From: Sphingopyxis sp.
GTDB lineage: Bacteria > Pseudomonadota > Alphaproteobacteria > Sphingomonadales > Sphingomonadaceae
Reading direction: 5' to 3'
Length of the DNA: 47,447 nt
NCBI RefSeq assembly: GCF_016463645.1
Contig: NZ_JAEMQX010000019.1
Location: 1 to 47,447 of the forward strand
The notes below the pieces were generated by a model. The model had not been told where the DNA came from, made no database searches, and saw only the letters and a program-made list of their open reading frames with translations. The position numbers and the translations under genes are program-made. The number at the start of each line of letters is the position of its first letter. The stretch's first letter is position 1. This document shows positions 8,638 to 16,657 of the stretch, piece by piece.

Positions 8638-9393
8638 ATGACGGGCAAGCTATCCATTCGCATTTCTCCGGAGTTCACGAGCTTCGTCGGCCGCGGCCCT
8701 TGCGACCCCGCGTTCCTGCCGACCGATGCCCTTATTCTCGGCTTCGGCGATATCGGCGAACCCGCCGTTTCGATGATGTTTCCCGGCGATCTGGATGGCC
8801 CCGCCGACGATCATCTGGTCGTGCTGGCGATCAGCCGCGCCGCATGCGATCGACTGTTCGCATACCGGCCCAAGGCCGATGGGCGCTGGTACCTGCCCGC
8901 AGACCTTCGCGGCATCGGCCGCGCCGTGGTCGCGGTCGACGGCGATGGCGAAGCCGACGACATGCTGCGCGCGGCGCGGAGCCAAGAGCTGCTCTGCCAG
9001 ACCTTATCGGCGCTCACCGCCGGGCGGATGGTGGAGGTGGCGGGCACGACGTCGCTCACCGAGCGCGACATCACGCGCGTCGCCGCGGCGCATCAACTGG
9101 TCAACGAGCGCTGGCAGGAGAAGCTGACCGTCGGCAGCGTCGCGCGGCGCTGCGGCCTCAGCAAGGCCAAGCTGACGCGCGGCTTTCGCGAACTTTATCA
9201 ATGCAGCGTCGCGGAGGCGGTGAGCGAACGGCGGCTGCAGCGCGCGCGCCAGCTTCTCGCACAGAGCGATCTGCCGATATCGAGCATCGGCTATAACTGC
9301 GGTTATATGAGCAACGCCAGTTTCACGCGCGCTTTTGCGCGCCGTTTCGGCATGGCACCAACGAAGATGCGCGATCTTAAGGCTGCGGTCTGA
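8638..9393 (+). CDS. AraC-family transcriptional regulator
   Basis: This is a 251-residue regulator. The C-terminal 100 residues (about 150-250) form two helix-turn-helix motifs of the AraC/XylS type. The first is KLTVGSVARRCGLSKAKLTR. The second has the hallmark ISSIGYNCGYMSNASFTRAF followed by FARRFGMAP. The N-terminal half has no ligand domain I recognise. The ATG at 8638 is chosen because an upstream TTG adds 18 unpersuasive residues. It is transcribed away from paoABC across 278 bp, so that operon is its likely target, perhaps with an aldehyde as inducer. It converges with the kdgK gene, with 33 bp between stops. Confidence 0.85.
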   Translation: MTGKLSIRISPEFTSFVGRGPCDPAFLPTDALILGFGDIGEPAVSMMFPGDLDGPADDHLVVLAISRAACDRLFAYRPKADGRWYLPADLRGIGRAVVAVDGDGEADDMLRAARSQELLCQTLSALTAGRMVEVAGTTSLTERDITRVAAAHQLVNERWQEKLTVGSVARRCGLSKAKLTRGFRELYQCSVAEAVSERRLQRARQLLAQSDLPISSIGYNCGYMSNASFTRAFARRFGMAPTKMRDLKAAV

Positions 9394-9426
9394 ATCGCGA
9401 AGCGCACTCACTGCCAAAGCCAAACG

Positions 9427-10446
9427 TTAGCGCGAAATGTCCTGCGCGATGTGCGAGGCCCCTTCGAGCACCGTGCGCGAAAAGGGCGCGAAGTCGCCGC
9501 GAACGCCATGTTTGAGCGCAGCGAGCGCAAGGCCGTGCCCGGCGGCGGCGGCAAGACCTTTCCCCGACCATAATCCGTCGAGCACACCAGCCGCAAAGGC
9601 ATCGCCGGTGCCGACACGGTCGATCACCGGCGCAATGACGGCTGCGTCGGTCACCCCGCAGGCATCGCGCGTATCGATGCGCGCCGTCAGCCGGTGCGCA
9701 TCGGTCCCGATGAGTTCGCGCGCGGTCGAGGCGACATATTCGAGCGAGGGAAACGCGTCGAGCAGCGCCAGCGCTGCTTCGCGTCGGCGATCCTCACCGT
9801 CGCCCGAAAACTCCCGACCGAGCAGCAGCCCGGCGTCGCGATGATTGCCGAACAGCAGCGTTGCCTGTGCAACGATCGGTTTCAATATTGCCGCCGGATC
9901 GGGTTGCCAGCGTTCCCAGAGGCGGCCGCGCCAATTGCCGTCGAACGACACGCCGATGCCGGCCGCGCGTGCGCGCACGACGGCTTCGAGCGCTGCATCG
10001 GCGCTTTTCGGTCCGAGCGCGGGCGTCACGCCCGAAACGTGCAGCCAGCCGGCACCGTTCAGCAGTTGGTCCCAGTTCCAGTCGCCCGGCGCCGTCTCGG
10101 CAAAGGCGGACCCGGCGCGGTCATACACGACTTCGGCCTGCCGCATCGGCCCGCCGGGAAGGTGATAATAGAACCCCATGCGACCTGCTGGACGGAGCAC
10201 CGATGCAACATCGACGCCATGATGGCGAAGTTCGCCGAGCACACCGTCGCCGATCGGACCTTCGGGAATCGCACTGATCATCGCCGCATCGCGGCCCAGT
10301 GCGGCGAGCGCAACGGCAACATTCGCTTCGGCGCCGCCGACATACGCGTCGAAGCGTGCCGATTGCAGCGGCAGCTCGCCCTGTGGAACCGAGACGCGCA
10401 TGACGATCTCGCCGAAACAGGCAATGGTCCTCGTGGCCGGAGTCAT
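9427..10446 (-). CDS. kdgK: 2-keto-3-deoxygluconate kinase, PfkB family
   Basis: This 339-residue sugar kinase phosphorylates 2-keto-3-deoxygluconate (KDG) with ATP to KDPG, the last upper step of alginate-monomer breakdown. The PfkB signature is present. An N-terminal di-glycine (VGGAEANVAVAL, residues 36-47) contacts the sugar, and RVGTGDAFAAG near 277-287 carries the anion hole and catalytic base Asp282. Length fits the family. Its ATG overlaps the stop of the FAH-family gene by 4 bp (ATGA), so it is last in the gntR-FAH-kdgK operon. PfkB subfamilies differ by substrate; the KDG assignment leans on the alginate context as well as the sequence. Confidence 0.87.
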   Translation of the reverse strand: MTPATRTIACFGEIVMRVSVPQGELPLQSARFDAYVGGAEANVAVALAALGRDAAMISAIPEGPIGDGVLGELRHHGVDVASVLRPAGRMGFYYHLPGGPMRQAEVVYDRAGSAFAETAPGDWNWDQLLNGAGWLHVSGVTPALGPKSADAALEAVVRARAAGIGVSFDGNWRGRLWERWQPDPAAILKPIVAQATLLFGNHRDAGLLLGREFSGDGEDRRREAALALLDAFPSLEYVASTARELIGTDAHRLTARIDTRDACGVTDAAVIAPVIDRVGTGDAFAAGVLDGLWSGKGLAAAAGHGLALAALKHGVRGDFAPFSRTVLEGASHIAQDISR

Positions 10447-11240
10447 GACCGAAATCCGGTTTCCGCGACGGCTATGCAGGCGATATCGACGTCGGTGCCG
10501 AAGCGGGCTGTCGCCGTCTGACCGATGGCGATCGGATGAACGCCGGTGATCGCACCCGCCGAGATCCACTGCCCTGCCTTGAGTTCGATGACGCCGCGCC
10601 GATGAAGATCGACGAGGAAATCGAGCGATCCCCACGGACCATCGAGTACGTCGACCGGGCGCCCCGCCCCAACCGTCAGGCCGTCGATTTGCGTTTCGAC
10701 CTCCAGCGTCGTGAAACCCTCGATTCGCAGCTTCGGCCCGAGGAGCAGGCCGTTATTGATGCCGATATCGGCGATAATGCCATAAGGCGCATGGTCGTGG
10801 ACGTCGGGCGCCGGCGAGCTCGCAACTTCGAAGCCCGCGCGAATTTCGTCGATCCAGGCGGCGCGATCTTCGCCACCGGCCGGACCGTCGGGGACCGCCC
10901 CAAGGCGCAACATCACGTCGGCCTCGATCGCACCGGCGCCGCCCGCGAAAACGGGCGCCTCACCCCGCACTCCGCCGTCGAGTTCGCCGACCCGCAGCAC
11001 GGGCCCCGCAATCCGCTCGGCGCCGAGTGTTTCGATCAGCGCCGACGGGATTCGCCCGACCTTCCACCCGAGGACCGGCGCGCCGAGCGCTGCGGTCAGG
11101 CGCTGCTGTACCGCATAAGCCTCGGCGAGCGTCGTGGGAACGGGCGCCGGAAAGACCGCCAGTGCGCGCCCCGACAGGCGCGCGTCGAGCAGCGCCGCAA
11201 CCGTATCCGGCGCGGCCGGGGAAGATGATGCATCGGACAT
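10443..11240 (-). CDS. FAH-superfamily 2-keto-4-pentenoate hydratase-like protein
   Basis: This 265-residue protein belongs to the fumarylacetoacetate hydrolase superfamily and is closest in pattern to MhpD-type hydratases acting on 2-keto acids. Visible marks are GWKVG near residue 58, an acidic metal-site segment AIEADVMLRLG, ADIGINNGLLLG, and the C-terminal DGPWGSLDFLV and QWISAGAITG blocks. In MhpD proteins the metal-site segment usually reads E-x-E; here it is E-A-D. It overlaps gntR by one base (TGATG) and kdgK by four, so it should be co-expressed with KDG metabolism. It stands where a KDPG aldolase often sits, but no aldolase motif is present. Its substrate in this locus is unknown to me. 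Confidence 0.75.
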   Translation of the reverse strand: MSDASSSPAAPDTVAALLDARLSGRALAVFPAPVPTTLAEAYAVQQRLTAALGAPVLGWKVGRIPSALIETLGAERIAGPVLRVGELDGGVRGEAPVFAGGAGAIEADVMLRLGAVPDGPAGGEDRAAWIDEIRAGFEVASSPAPDVHDHAPYGIIADIGINNGLLLGPKLRIEGFTTLEVETQIDGLTVGAGRPVDVLDGPWGSLDFLVDLHRRGVIELKAGQWISAGAITGVHPIAIGQTATARFGTDVDIACIAVAETGFRS

Positions 11241-11986
11241 CAGGCCAGTTTTGCGCTCAGCAGATAGCGCTCGCGGCTTTCGGCCGACTGGCGGCGCAGT
11301 TCGACCATCGCGCGTTCTTCTGTCTCGTCGAGCATCGATTCGAGCAGACGGTTGAAGTGGCGTCGCATCGCAAGCCGCGCGCCGGTCGCATCACGCTTGC
11401 GCAGCGCCGCGACGACGTCGGCATGCTCGGCTTGACGGGCGGCGCCGTCCTTGCGGCAGACGAGAGAATGGCTGCTCCGCACCTCGGGCAATTCCATGCG
11501 CATCCGCCACAGGCTTTCGATGACATGGATGATCGCCTTGTTGCTCGACGCCGCGGCGATCGCCATGTGGAACTCGCGGTCGATCGCACTGATCTCTTCC
11601 TCGCTCTTGCCGTCGTCGGCCATCGCGTCGAGCAACGCGTCGAGTTTCTCCAGCGTTTCGGTCGAAATCGTTGGCGCGGCGAGCGCCGCGGCTTCGGCCT
11701 CGAACAGCGAACGCGCTTCGGTGAGTTCGAAGGCGCTGACCTTGGGCAGCACCGCATTGTCGCCGGGCAGGATAGCCTCGACATAGGCACCTGCCCCGGT
11801 ACGAATGTGGATCCAGCCCGTGGCCTGCAACGCGATCTCGGCTTCGCGGATCGTCACCCGGCTCACCTCGAACCGCTCGGACAGTTCGCGCTCGCCCGGC
11901 AGCCGGGTTCCCGGCGGAAAGGTTCCGTCGAGAATCAGCCGCCGGATCGTGTCGGCGACGTCTTCGAAAAGGCGGCGTTCGGCCAT
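11240..11986 (-). CDS. GntR-family (FadR/FCD) transcriptional regulator
   Basis: This is a 248-residue regulator. An N-terminal winged helix (about 5-70) has PPGTRLPGERELSERF, then SRVTIREAEIALQATGWI. The all-helical C-terminal FCD domain (about 90-225) has histidines (EFHMAI, EHADVV, RRHFNRL) in positions that usually bind a metal and an acid ligand. It is first in the operon with the FAH protein and kdgK, so a sugar acid such as KDG is the probable inducer. The ATG at 11986 has a GGAGAAG ribosome-binding site; a longer frame to 12136 crosses the receptor gene and is rejected. A sequence shared with the lyase/receptor promoter region lies 37-55 bp upstream, which fits autoregulation. Confidence 0.88.
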   Translation of the reverse strand: MAERRLFEDVADTIRRLILDGTFPPGTRLPGERELSERFEVSRVTIREAEIALQATGWIHIRTGAGAYVEAILPGDNAVLPKVSAFELTEARSLFEAEAAALAAPTISTETLEKLDALLDAMADDGKSEEEISAIDREFHMAIAAASSNKAIIHVIESLWRMRMELPEVRSSHSLVCRKDGAARQAEHADVVAALRKRDATGARLAMRRHFNRLLESMLDETEERAMVELRRQSAESRERYLLSAKLA

Positions 11987-12022
11987 GGTCAGTCTTCTCC
12001 CCACACAGGTGTCAGGAAGTCC

Positions 12023-12041
12023 ATACAATCCGGTAGGACAA
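12023..12041. promoter_or_regulatory. Candidate GntR operator ahead of gntR
   Basis: ATACAA, three bases, then GGTAGGACAA. The same two blocks, with two bases between, occur at 22349-22366 between the PL6 and receptor genes. The perfect 10-bp match GGTAGGACAA at two promoters of one pathway suggests a shared binding site, read as autoregulation here. The protein that binds is inferred. Confidence 0.45.
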
Positions 12042-12068
12042 GTTTGAAGCCCATGACCGAAGTTAATT

Positions 12069-14939
12069 CTAGATTCGCGCCCGGATACCGACGAAATATT
12101 TCGCACCATAATAATGATACTGCCGGCTACTGCCATAGACCGGCATATAGGTAGCCTTCGGTTCGTTGAAGATGTTGAGCGCTTCGAAGCGGAGCGACAC
12201 GCCTTTCATCAGGTCGAGCGAAGCGCGGAAATCGACGGTTTCGCTGGGGCCGACATAACGCAGCTGGCTGTTGCCGCCAACGAAGTCCTGATAATATTTC
12301 GAGCGGTAGTTGTAGATCGCTTGCAGCGACACCGGGCCAAGCTCGTAATAGGCCTGCGCCGACAGCACATGCTTCGAATAGCCCGAGAGACCCGCGGCGG
12401 GGATGATGCCGGACGACACCGTATCGGTTTCGGGATCATATTGATCGCCGAGGTTGACGTCCTGATTCTTGAAATTGGAATCGGCGTAGTTGTAGCTGAC
12501 CTTTGCGCCCAACCCGTCGAGCGGTTTCGGCAGGAAGCTGAAACGTGTCGCCGCGGTCAGTTCGAGGCCATAGATGCGCGACTTGTCGGGGCTGTTCCGC
12601 GTCTGGATGACGGGCACGGTCACCGCCTGTCCGTCGATGACGAACTCCTCGTCGAACACAACCGGCTGGAATCCGCCGCTGAACTGTTTGTAATAGAGCG
12701 TCGCCGACAGGAGGCTGTCTTTGTTGGGATACCATTCGATCGCAACGTCGGCGTTCCACGACATCAGCGGTTTCAGCCTCGGGCTGCCGTTGGCGCGAAC
12801 ATTGCCGATCGCTTCCTCGACCGAGGTGAAGTCGTCGCCGTCGATCGTGAAGGTGCGTCCGGCGCCAAGCGCGCTGGGTGCGGGGCGCGACATGGCGCGA
12901 TAACCCGCGACGCGCAGCAGCGTATCCGGCGCCACCTCGAAGATCGCGTTGACGCTGGGCAAGATGCGCGTGCTGCTGCTCTTGATCGTCACCGTTTCGA
13001 AATCGTCGGTGGTGTCGAGACGGATGGTGCCGTCGCCATTGTCGATGATGACGAGGTCGCTGCGCAGGCCGTTCGAGGTGACGTCGGTCTTGACGACGCG
13101 CACGCCGATGTTGCCACGGACCGGCATGTTGCCGAGGTCGGCGTCGTAATCGGCCATGATATAGCCCGCGAGCGTGCGTTCGGTGACGTTGCGGTTTGCC
13201 GGCGAGCGCTTGTCGTTGAGCGCGCCCGGGTCCTCGCTCCCTGTATATTCGCGGAACAGGCAGTCGACGTCGAAGGTCGCCCAGCTGTTGATCGTGTTGC
13301 CGTCGGCGGCCGACAGGAACCCGGTCTGCGGGAAAGCCCGGTTACGACACAGATTGTTGATCCGGCGCTCTTCGTCGATATCGGAGGTCAGGTCGAAGTC
13401 CTCGTTGCGCACGTCATAGTCGCGGTAGGTCATTTCCGACCAACGAACGCCAGCCGATAGCTTGCTGAGGAAACCATCCATCTCGTAGCCCGCGTCGAAG
13501 CGGCCGGCGACGATCTCGTTGCGCCGGCGGCTCTGGTCGCGGCGGAAGCGTGCGTCGTCCCAGAAGAGATCGTGATTGTTGAGGTCGAAGCGCGGATCGA
13601 TCGTGATCGTGGGTACGAAGCTGCCCGGCGTGATCTCGTAAGTATAGGGAACACGGATGTTATTGTTCTGGGGACCGGCGAAGAAGTTGAGGTTGCCATT
13701 GAGGTCTCGCTGATCCGTGCGCAGGCGGACGTTGCGTTCGTCCTCGACGCGGATGGTGCGTGAATAGCTGCCATCGACGGTCAGTGTCAGGCGGTCGTTC
13801 GGCTGCCATTCGACAGAGAGGCCGCCGCCCAGATATTCCTCCGAGCGCGACAGTTCGGATCCGTTCGATTCGAGCGCGCTCTGCCCGCGCAGGCTCTGGA
13901 TGATGCCATTTTCGTCGTAGACGACGTCGGTCAGACTGCGTCGCGCTTCGGAGATATTCAGATCGCGGCGGCTCTCGACGAAGGTGCGGTCCGAATATTG
14001 GACGTCGAGATTGATGTTGAACTGGTCCGACGGCCGCCACTGGACCGAACCGAAGATCGCGTCGCGCTTGTCGGTCTCGCTGATCTGGCGGAAGGTATAG
14101 GCGTTGGGGACGAGATAGAAGGGCAGGTTCTGTCCATATTCATCGCGCGTATATTCGTTGCAATTGTTGTTCGCGACGACGGGCGAGGCCTGGCACGCGG
14201 TCCAGGTTGTCGAGGCGGCGTAGGTTTCCTCGGGATTGTTGGTGTCGTTGCGCTGGACGCCGACCGCGATGCCGATCGTGTCATTCGCGAACTGGTCGAC
14301 GTAGCTCAGCGTCCCGCGCCAACCGATGCCGCCCGATCCGACGATGCGGTCGCCATAGGGATTATATTGCGCCTTGACCTCGCCCTGCAGGCGGCGCTTG
14401 CCGAAGTCGAGCGGACGTAGCGTCCCGATCTCGATCGTGCCCGCGACGCCGCCTTCGACGAGGTCCGCCTGCTGCGTTTTGTAGATCTTGATATTGTTGA
14501 CGAGTTCGGACGGGAACTGATTGAAGTTCACCGAGCGGTCGCCGCTGCCGTTCGTCGCGTCGCGGCCGTTGAAGGTCGCGTTCGAGAGGAAGGGGCCGAG
14601 CCCCCGCAGTGCGATTTCGGAGGCATCGCCCTTTTCGCGGTGGGTCGTCGCGCCGGTGATCGTCTGGATTGCCTGCCCGACCGAGAGCGCGGGCAGGTCG
14701 CCGATGTCATCGGCCGACAGCGCGTCGACGATCGCTGTTTCCTCGCGCTTCGTGTTGATCGAATTCTGGATCGTCTCCCGGATGCCGGTGACGACGATCG
14801 CATCCTCCTCATTCTCGGCCTGTGGCGCAGGCGCATCCTGCGCCATGGCGGGCCCGGCCGCGACCAGCAGCGTCGAACCGGCACCAGCCAGCAGCGCGGC
14901 GCGCAAGTTGCGCGCGCGGATCGGATTGCGAGAATTCAC
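12069..14939 (-). CDS. TonB-dependent outer-membrane receptor (alginate oligosaccharide uptake)
   Basis: This 956-residue receptor probably imports alginate oligosaccharides across the outer membrane using TonB energy. A signal peptide ends at AGPAMAQ. An N-terminal TonB-box-like stretch (EDAIVVTGIRETI) and a plug domain (SADDIGDLPALSVGQAIQTI, to about residue 200) follow, then a beta-barrel rich in alternating aromatic strands. The C-terminus (YFVGIRARI) ends in Ile rather than the usual Phe. I take the GTG at 14939 because AGGGAGAG sits just upstream, the same leader as in the second receptor; an ATG at 15020 would put the palindrome and promoter inside the gene. It follows the GDSL esterase gene after 113 bp. 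Confidence 0.9.
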   Translation of the reverse strand: MNSRNPIRARNLRAALLAGAGSTLLVAAGPAMAQDAPAPQAENEEDAIVVTGIRETIQNSINTKREETAIVDALSADDIGDLPALSVGQAIQTITGATTHREKGDASEIALRGLGPFLSNATFNGRDATNGSGDRSVNFNQFPSELVNNIKIYKTQQADLVEGGVAGTIEIGTLRPLDFGKRRLQGEVKAQYNPYGDRIVGSGGIGWRGTLSYVDQFANDTIGIAVGVQRNDTNNPEETYAASTTWTACQASPVVANNNCNEYTRDEYGQNLPFYLVPNAYTFRQISETDKRDAIFGSVQWRPSDQFNINLDVQYSDRTFVESRRDLNISEARRSLTDVVYDENGIIQSLRGQSALESNGSELSRSEEYLGGGLSVEWQPNDRLTLTVDGSYSRTIRVEDERNVRLRTDQRDLNGNLNFFAGPQNNNIRVPYTYEITPGSFVPTITIDPRFDLNNHDLFWDDARFRRDQSRRRNEIVAGRFDAGYEMDGFLSKLSAGVRWSEMTYRDYDVRNEDFDLTSDIDEERRINNLCRNRAFPQTGFLSAADGNTINSWATFDVDCLFREYTGSEDPGALNDKRSPANRNVTERTLAGYIMADYDADLGNMPVRGNIGVRVVKTDVTSNGLRSDLVIIDNGDGTIRLDTTDDFETVTIKSSSTRILPSVNAIFEVAPDTLLRVAGYRAMSRPAPSALGAGRTFTIDGDDFTSVEEAIGNVRANGSPRLKPLMSWNADVAIEWYPNKDSLLSATLYYKQFSGGFQPVVFDEEFVIDGQAVTVPVIQTRNSPDKSRIYGLELTAATRFSFLPKPLDGLGAKVSYNYADSNFKNQDVNLGDQYDPETDTVSSGIIPAAGLSGYSKHVLSAQAYYELGPVSLQAIYNYRSKYYQDFVGGNSQLRYVGPSETVDFRASLDLMKGVSLRFEALNIFNEPKATYMPVYGSSRQYHYYGAKYFVGIRARI

Positions 14940-14992
14940 GTCGTCTCTCCCTGAAACTGATTCTGTTCTGACCAACATGTCGAACATGGCAG

Positions 14993-15005
14993 CCAATTTG
15001 TCAAC
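14993..15005 (-). promoter_or_regulatory. Candidate -35/operator element of the first receptor gene
   Basis: On the minus strand this reads GTTGACAAATTGG and contains a consensus -35 hexamer TTGACA, 65 bp before the GTG start. The second receptor has GTTGACATATTGG at 22396-22408, 61 bp before its ATG, so 12 of 13 bases and the spacing agree. No strong -10 hexamer is visible at the expected distance, which suggests activator dependence. Confidence 0.45.
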
Positions 15006-15009
15006 AATG

Positions 15010-15046
15010 GTGTATGGCAAATTGGACTAACCAATTTGCCATACAC
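15010..15046. promoter_or_regulatory. Perfect 16-bp inverted repeat, probable operator
   Basis: Two perfect 16-bp arms (left arm GTGTATGGCAAATTGG) flank ACTAA. The core TTGGACTAACCAA resembles operators of FadR/UxuR-type GntR regulators and nearly matches TTGGACTATACAA at 22342-22354. It lies 5 bp upstream of a TTGACA hexamer for the first receptor and 7 bp after the GDSL esterase stop. There is no T-run after either arm, so a plain intrinsic terminator is less likely. An RNA hairpin separating the expression of the two genes remains possible. Confidence 0.6.
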
Positions 15047-15052
15047 TTTTTG

Positions 15053-15892
15053 TCAGCGCACGAGCTGACTCCGAAGCCCCGGTACGGCGCGCGCAAGCGC
15101 CTGCGTCACCAGCTTGGCGGTAACCTCGGCACCAACGTCGCCGAGATGCGTATAATCGAACTTGCGTGTCACCTGTCCGCGTGCGCCGTCGCCCGCGATC
15201 GGCGCGGGTTCGGGCGGCGCCGGACGCGCGGTCAGCGTCGTGCCCGCCTTTGCCGCTGCGAGTTCCTCGTCGGTTGGCGGAACCTGCGCGAGCTTGGTCG
15301 ACATCTCGGCGCCCATTTCCTGTGCCTGCGCGGCACTGAGTGCGTTCAAATCGACCAGCGGCACGTCCATCGCCTTCGCAACACCGCGCACCCCGTCTGA
15401 CCAGCTCACGAGCGTGTTCCGGAGCTTGCCGCCTCTGAACTCGCGGCGTGTCAGCGGGGTAACGAGGACGGGCGTCGCACCCGCGGCCCTCACCTCCTCG
15501 ACGAAGCGACGGAGATTGGCGGGAAATTCGGTCGTCTCGTCGGTCCAGCGTTCGGACTTCGATGACTGGTCGTTATGCGCGAACTGGATCAGCACCCAAG
15601 TACCGCGATATCCGGGCACCTTCGCTTCGGCGAGCGCGATGTCCCAGCCACCCTCCTGCCGATAGCTTCGCGTGCTGCGCCCGCCGCGCCCCGCATTGAG
15701 GCACGCGACCGACGACTTGACGTGATGCGCGCAGAACGCCCCGCCCCAGCCGCTGTGCGGCGCCATTGTCGAATCGCCGACAAGGATGATCTTGTACGGC
15801 TCGAGCGGCGGCGCATCAGTCCGCTCGCGGGTCTGGGCCTGCGCCCCGCTTGCGAGCAGCGCGCAGACGGTCATGGCGACGAGCCGGCGCAT
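15053..15892 (-). CDS. Exported GDSL/SGNH esterase (rhamnogalacturonan acetylesterase-like)
   Basis: This 279-residue exported SGNH hydrolase resembles CE12 rhamnogalacturonan acetylesterases and probably removes O-acetyl groups from polysaccharide. A signal peptide ends near ASGAQAQ. Block I is GDSTMA (nucleophile Ser41), block II NAGRGGRSTRS, block III AHND (oxyanion Asn107), and block V DYTHLG (Asp246, His249). The set is complete. A Pro/Ala-rich insert near residues 205-230 is unusual. It is the fifth gene of the lyase operon and overlaps the SDR stop by one base. Pectin enzymes are absent here, so acetylated alginate, as made by bacteria, is a plausible substrate; that is inference. Confidence 0.8.
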   Translation of the reverse strand: MRRLVAMTVCALLASGAQAQTRERTDAPPLEPYKIILVGDSTMAPHSGWGGAFCAHHVKSSVACLNAGRGGRSTRSYRQEGGWDIALAEAKVPGYRGTWVLIQFAHNDQSSKSERWTDETTEFPANLRRFVEEVRAAGATPVLVTPLTRREFRGGKLRNTLVSWSDGVRGVAKAMDVPLVDLNALSAAQAQEMGAEMSTKLAQVPPTDEELAAAKAGTTLTARPAPPEPAPIAGDGARGQVTRKFDYTHLGDVGAEVTAKLVTQALARAVPGLRSQLVR

Positions 15893-16644
15893 CAGGAGAA
15901 GCCCAGTCCGCCGTTGATGTCCAGACAGACGCCCGCGAGGAAGCTCGCCGCCGGCGAAGCGAGATAGACGATCGTGTCAGCGACCTCGTCGGGGTGACCT
16001 TCGCGGCGCAGCGGGGTGTTGCCGGCGGTCGCGGCGCGCCCTTCGGGTTTCGAGAAAATGTCGTGGAAGCTGGTGCCGATCAGGCCGGGGCAGACCGCAT
16101 TGACGCGGATGCCCTGCGGCCCGAGTTCCTTGGCCATCGAGCGGGTATAGGTCATCAGCGCGCCCTTCGCGGTCGCATAGACCGAAGCGCCGGGGCCGCC
16201 GCCGTCGCGGCCGGCGAGCGACGAGACGTTCACCACCGCCGAACCTTCGCCGAGGAAGGGCTGCGACGCCTGGAGGACGAGGAAGGCCGATTTGAGGTTG
16301 AGCGTCATGACATGGTCGAAGAACTCCTCGTCCATCTCGCTCAGCGTCTTGCGCGCGACCATGCCGCCCGCGAGGTTGACGAGGATGTCGAGCCGGCCGC
16401 TGAACGCGACGCCGACCTCGTCGAGCATCGCGCGGACGGCGTTGCTGTCGGTGACGTCGGCCTGAACGAGGAAGGCGTCGCCGCCCGCGTCCTTGATCGT
16501 CTTCAGCGTGTCCTCGGCGGCTTCGCGGCCGCTGTTGTAGTTGATCGCGACGCGGACGCCGGCGCGCGCGAGCGCGATCGAGACCGAGCGGCCGATGTCG
16601 CGGCCGCCGCCGGTGACGAGCGCGGTTTTGCCCTGGAGAGTCAT
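15892..16644 (-). CDS. Short-chain dehydrogenase, probable DEH reductase
   Basis: This is a 250-residue classical SDR. In this setting it should reduce 4-deoxy-L-erythro-5-hexoseulose uronate (DEH), the spontaneous form of the alginate monomer, to KDG with NAD(P)H. The cofactor motif is TGGGRDIG (11-18). NLAGG (90-94) and Asn116 are present, and catalytic Ser142, Tyr156 and Lys160 sit in NVSSLAG and SVYATAK. The C-terminus INGGLGFS is typical. Of two in-frame ATGs, 16644 has AAGGAA at good spacing, while 16653 sits too close to it. The gene lies just after the MFS transporter and overlaps the esterase gene by one base. Confidence 0.86.
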   Translation of the reverse strand: MTLQGKTALVTGGGRDIGRSVSIALARAGVRVAINYNSGREAAEDTLKTIKDAGGDAFLVQADVTDSNAVRAMLDEVGVAFSGRLDILVNLAGGMVARKTLSEMDEEFFDHVMTLNLKSAFLVLQASQPFLGEGSAVVNVSSLAGRDGGGPGASVYATAKGALMTYTRSMAKELGPQGIRVNAVCPGLIGTSFHDIFSKPEGRAATAGNTPLRREGHPDEVADTIVYLASPAASFLAGVCLDINGGLGFS

Positions 16645-16657
16645 GTGGTGCATTTCC

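Noticed and set aside
14940-15020. Upstream ATG extension of the first TonB receptor
   Set aside because: It would place the promoter-like TTGACA inside the gene and push the signal peptide inward. The GTG at 14939 has AGGGAGAG directly before it.
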